NCBI GenBank assembly: GCA_027186245.1
Contig: CP114485.1
Coordinates: forward strand, 5,394,001-5,458,000
Length of the DNA stretch: 64,000 bases
Source of the DNA: Coriaria nepalensis
Lineage: Eukaryota; Streptophyta; Magnoliopsida; Cucurbitales; Coriariaceae
Direction of reading: 5' to 3'
Made by a program: the position numbers and the translations under genes. Within the stretch, counting starts at the first letter, position 1. Each line of letters opens with the position of its first letter. The notes under the pieces are model-generated. The model was not told the origin of the DNA, ran no database searches, and saw nothing but the letters and a program-made list of their open reading frames with translations. Shown piece after piece: positions 62,101 to 64,000 of the stretch.

Positions 62101-64000
62101 GGAAAGACGCATACATTTGGAGAGGAAACCCATATTGCCGGTAATAAAAATAGACCGGAACCATTGAAATTAGATTCCAGATCCTTTCATACTGAGAGGC
62201 TAGTTGCACCCGAGGGAGCACCTGCATCCATAATTTCGGACAGTTATAAAGGCAATAATGTGTCACCAAACAAAGCATTAGTTGACCATAATGGGAATTC
62301 CTGCAGTTCCTTTTCTCAAGCAGAATCTGATACTTATAGTGAGGAACAGATCGAGGACTTGAGTTCTAATATCCCTTCAATGAGCTTTGGCCGAAGTATC
62401 TTGGATGAAAGCTCTGCTGTACTAAGACCAGGTACTTCAGTCTCTGAGAAACCACTAGGACTACCGGAATATTTTTCAGAGTGGTCTACTGAATCTATAG
62501 CCTTACAATCATCTGTTAAGCTTGACAATTCAATTAATGGTGGGCCTATCTTAAAAGAAAATTGTGATTGGGGATCAGAATCTCAATCTCAAAAATTAGG
62601 GCTAACATCTGATGTTGAAGAGGATGCAATTTTATTTGGTGGTCAAAGACTTCAGGATCCTGGAGTTGTGGGTCATCCAACTAGTTTGGCTCCCTTGGTT
62701 TTGTTGCCTAGCAGTTTAAATCAATCTGGGTCTCATTCTTTGCAGAATCGTGAGGCTTTTGGGGCATCTAATTTAAATGTTGACTCATTGTTTGTTGATA
62801 AAAACTTCAATGACAATTATTTTTTAAATGCACCCAATATATCACCTACATCTTATAATTACGCTGAAATCTCGGTCAGTCGTTCTGCGGCTTCTGATAG
62901 TCCATTTGAACATTCATTTTCGCTTCCTAATGAAGTGAGAGGAAAGAACACAGGTAGATTACCCGGTGATGCAGGTGATGTTTATGGAAATGGTTTTGTA
63001 GATAAAGGTGAGAGCAGCATAATCTCGAATATATTGTCATTGGACTTCGATGTGTGGGATAACTCATTAACTTCACCCCAGAATTTGGTTAAGTTCTTGG
63101 GTGAGACTGATAAGGAGTCAGGTTCCCTCAGTATATCAAGTCCCCGGAGGGCACAGAATAATAGTCAATCCAGATTCTCTTTCGCCAGGCAGGAGGAGTC
63201 TAGAAAACAAGCATTAGACATACAATCATCCTTTGAAGTCATTGAGAAAATGCAGAACAATCACCCTTTCAGCCACGACTATTCTCAGAATGGAGATGTA
63301 TTCTTTGACAGACTTCGGATTAGCAATGGGTTCTATCCCACCAGTTTTGATGGACCTGAAAATCGTTCCAGCATTCATTCTCTTACCTCTTCCAATAAAT
63401 TTTCTCGTGAGTATATTTATTCTAAAACTTAGTTACTTTTTCTCATTTTGTTGTACATTTGGTCTAATATGTTTCTTGTATCAGCTTCATCATTTTGTTT
63501 AAATAGTGATCAGGTTTGTATATGTATTTATGTTGGGAAGTTGGGGAGGCTGTGGGGGGGATGAAAACAAGGAAATTTTCTTCTGCTTATGTTTCTGTAT
63601 CCGATGGTGACCCACCCACCCACCCTGTTGACGACATATTTTTTTGGAGGATGTGATGTGAAATTTTGTTTAATTGTGTATTTTGTGTAATTTTCCCTTT
63701 GCAAAATTGCTTATGAGCTGTCTACTGACTTCTTCATTCCTGTTCTTCAGCTGTTACAAGAGCTCAGATATCAGCCCCACCTGGTTTCTCTGTACCAAGC
63801 AGGGCACCTCCTCCAGGCTTTTCTTCTCATGAGAGAGCTGACCAGTCTTTTGACAATCTATCTGGTATGGCTATTACTTATTCGAGTACTTTCCTCCAAG
63901 ATAATCATTACTCCAGTTAGAAATAAATGAAATCTGTTTTATGGTTTTAGGAAATCATCTACTAGACAATTCTTTGATGTTGAGAAATGCATTTATGTCG
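59176..64000 (+). CDS. NOT4: NOT4-type E3 ubiquitin ligase of the CCR4-NOT complex (3' end missing)
   Basis: CNOT4/NOT4 proteins join a C4C4 RING to an RRM and a C3H zinc finger, ubiquitinating targets linked to ribosomes and mRNA decay. Start MSDATEKTCPLCTEEMDLTD. RING Cys pairs: CPLC, CQCGYE|ICVWCW, then GRCPACRTPYDKE. Coiled basic linker: AKCE|RLVAEVNMEKKFRSQK. RRM: RNLVYIVGLPLNLADED|LL, REYFGQYGQVLKVSM, CSV|YITYSKEEEAIRCI. Zinc finger: GTTKYCHAWLRNV|PCTNPD and CLYLHEIG. The long Ser-rich tail includes a 1.5-kb exon (61957-63408 or so) and a PPGF motif pair (SAPPGFSVPSRAPPPGFSSH at 63760). Joins read as GT-AG in phase. The gene runs off the window at 64000 within a further exon. Sequence looks intact. 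Confidence 0.93.

Overview
The window is nuclear DNA from a flowering plant, almost certainly a eudicot. Genes are split by short AT-rich GT-AG introns, intergenic DNA is very AT-rich with poly(A)/(T) and (AT)n tracts, and there are transposon remnants of Mutator, hAT and retroelement type. The proteins (phototropin, laccase, NPF transporter, MAP kinase, ascorbate peroxidase) are plant families. The species cannot be named from sequence alone. All exon joins were read by eye from splice sites and protein continuity, so gene spans are firmer than individual exon edges.

Layout. 1-1170: no recognisable gene. 1170-2945 (+): decayed laccase gene. 3652-4395 (-): small Lys/Glu-rich protein. 5200-11395 (-): phototropin 1 in about 22 coding exons, with a leader exon near 13.4 kb behind a 1.9-kb 5'UTR intron. 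13.5-16.6 kb: repeat-rich spacer. 16752-19028 (+): DUF604/Fringe-like glycosyltransferase. 19714-19950 (-): 78-residue tail-anchored protein. 20482-22328 (-): RLCK-VII (PBS1-like) kinase. 24270-26213 (+): mitochondrial enoyl thioester reductase. 26674-31780 (+): long Ser-rich protein of unknown function. 32345-34869 (-): NPF2/NAXT-type transporter with an apparent frameshift. 35-42.4 kb: gene-free, with satellite-like repeats, an RNase H fragment and LTR-like direct repeats. 42740-44765 (-): MAP kinase MPK3. 47223-49493 (-): cytosolic ascorbate peroxidase with a hAT-type MITE in an intron. 50-58 kb: Mutator-like and DUF1985 transposon remnants and microsatellites. 59176 to the window end (+): NOT4-type RING/RRM E3 ligase of the CCR4-NOT complex, cut by the window edge.

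Context. These genes do not form a pathway or operon. From memory of Arabidopsis chromosome 3, a NOT4-like gene, MPK3, the NAXT/NPF2 cluster, the enoyl reductase and PHOT1 lie in this order within a short interval (about At3g45630-At3g45780). The window therefore looks like a conserved ancestral block, with lineage-specific insertions between the shared genes. Functions cover blue-light sensing (PHOT1), immune and stress kinase signalling (MPK3, RLCK-VII), peroxide removal (APX), mitochondrial fatty-acid synthesis, anion transport and mRNA turnover or ubiquitination.

I found no convincing new multi-gene system. The most useful observations are the conserved block, the frameshifted NPF gene, a start-stop overlapping uORF on the glycosyltransferase, a tandem duplication inside the unknown Ser-rich protein, an intact hAT MITE with target-site duplication in the APX intron, and a degenerate roughly 230-bp satellite-like array whose motifs recur 22 kb away.
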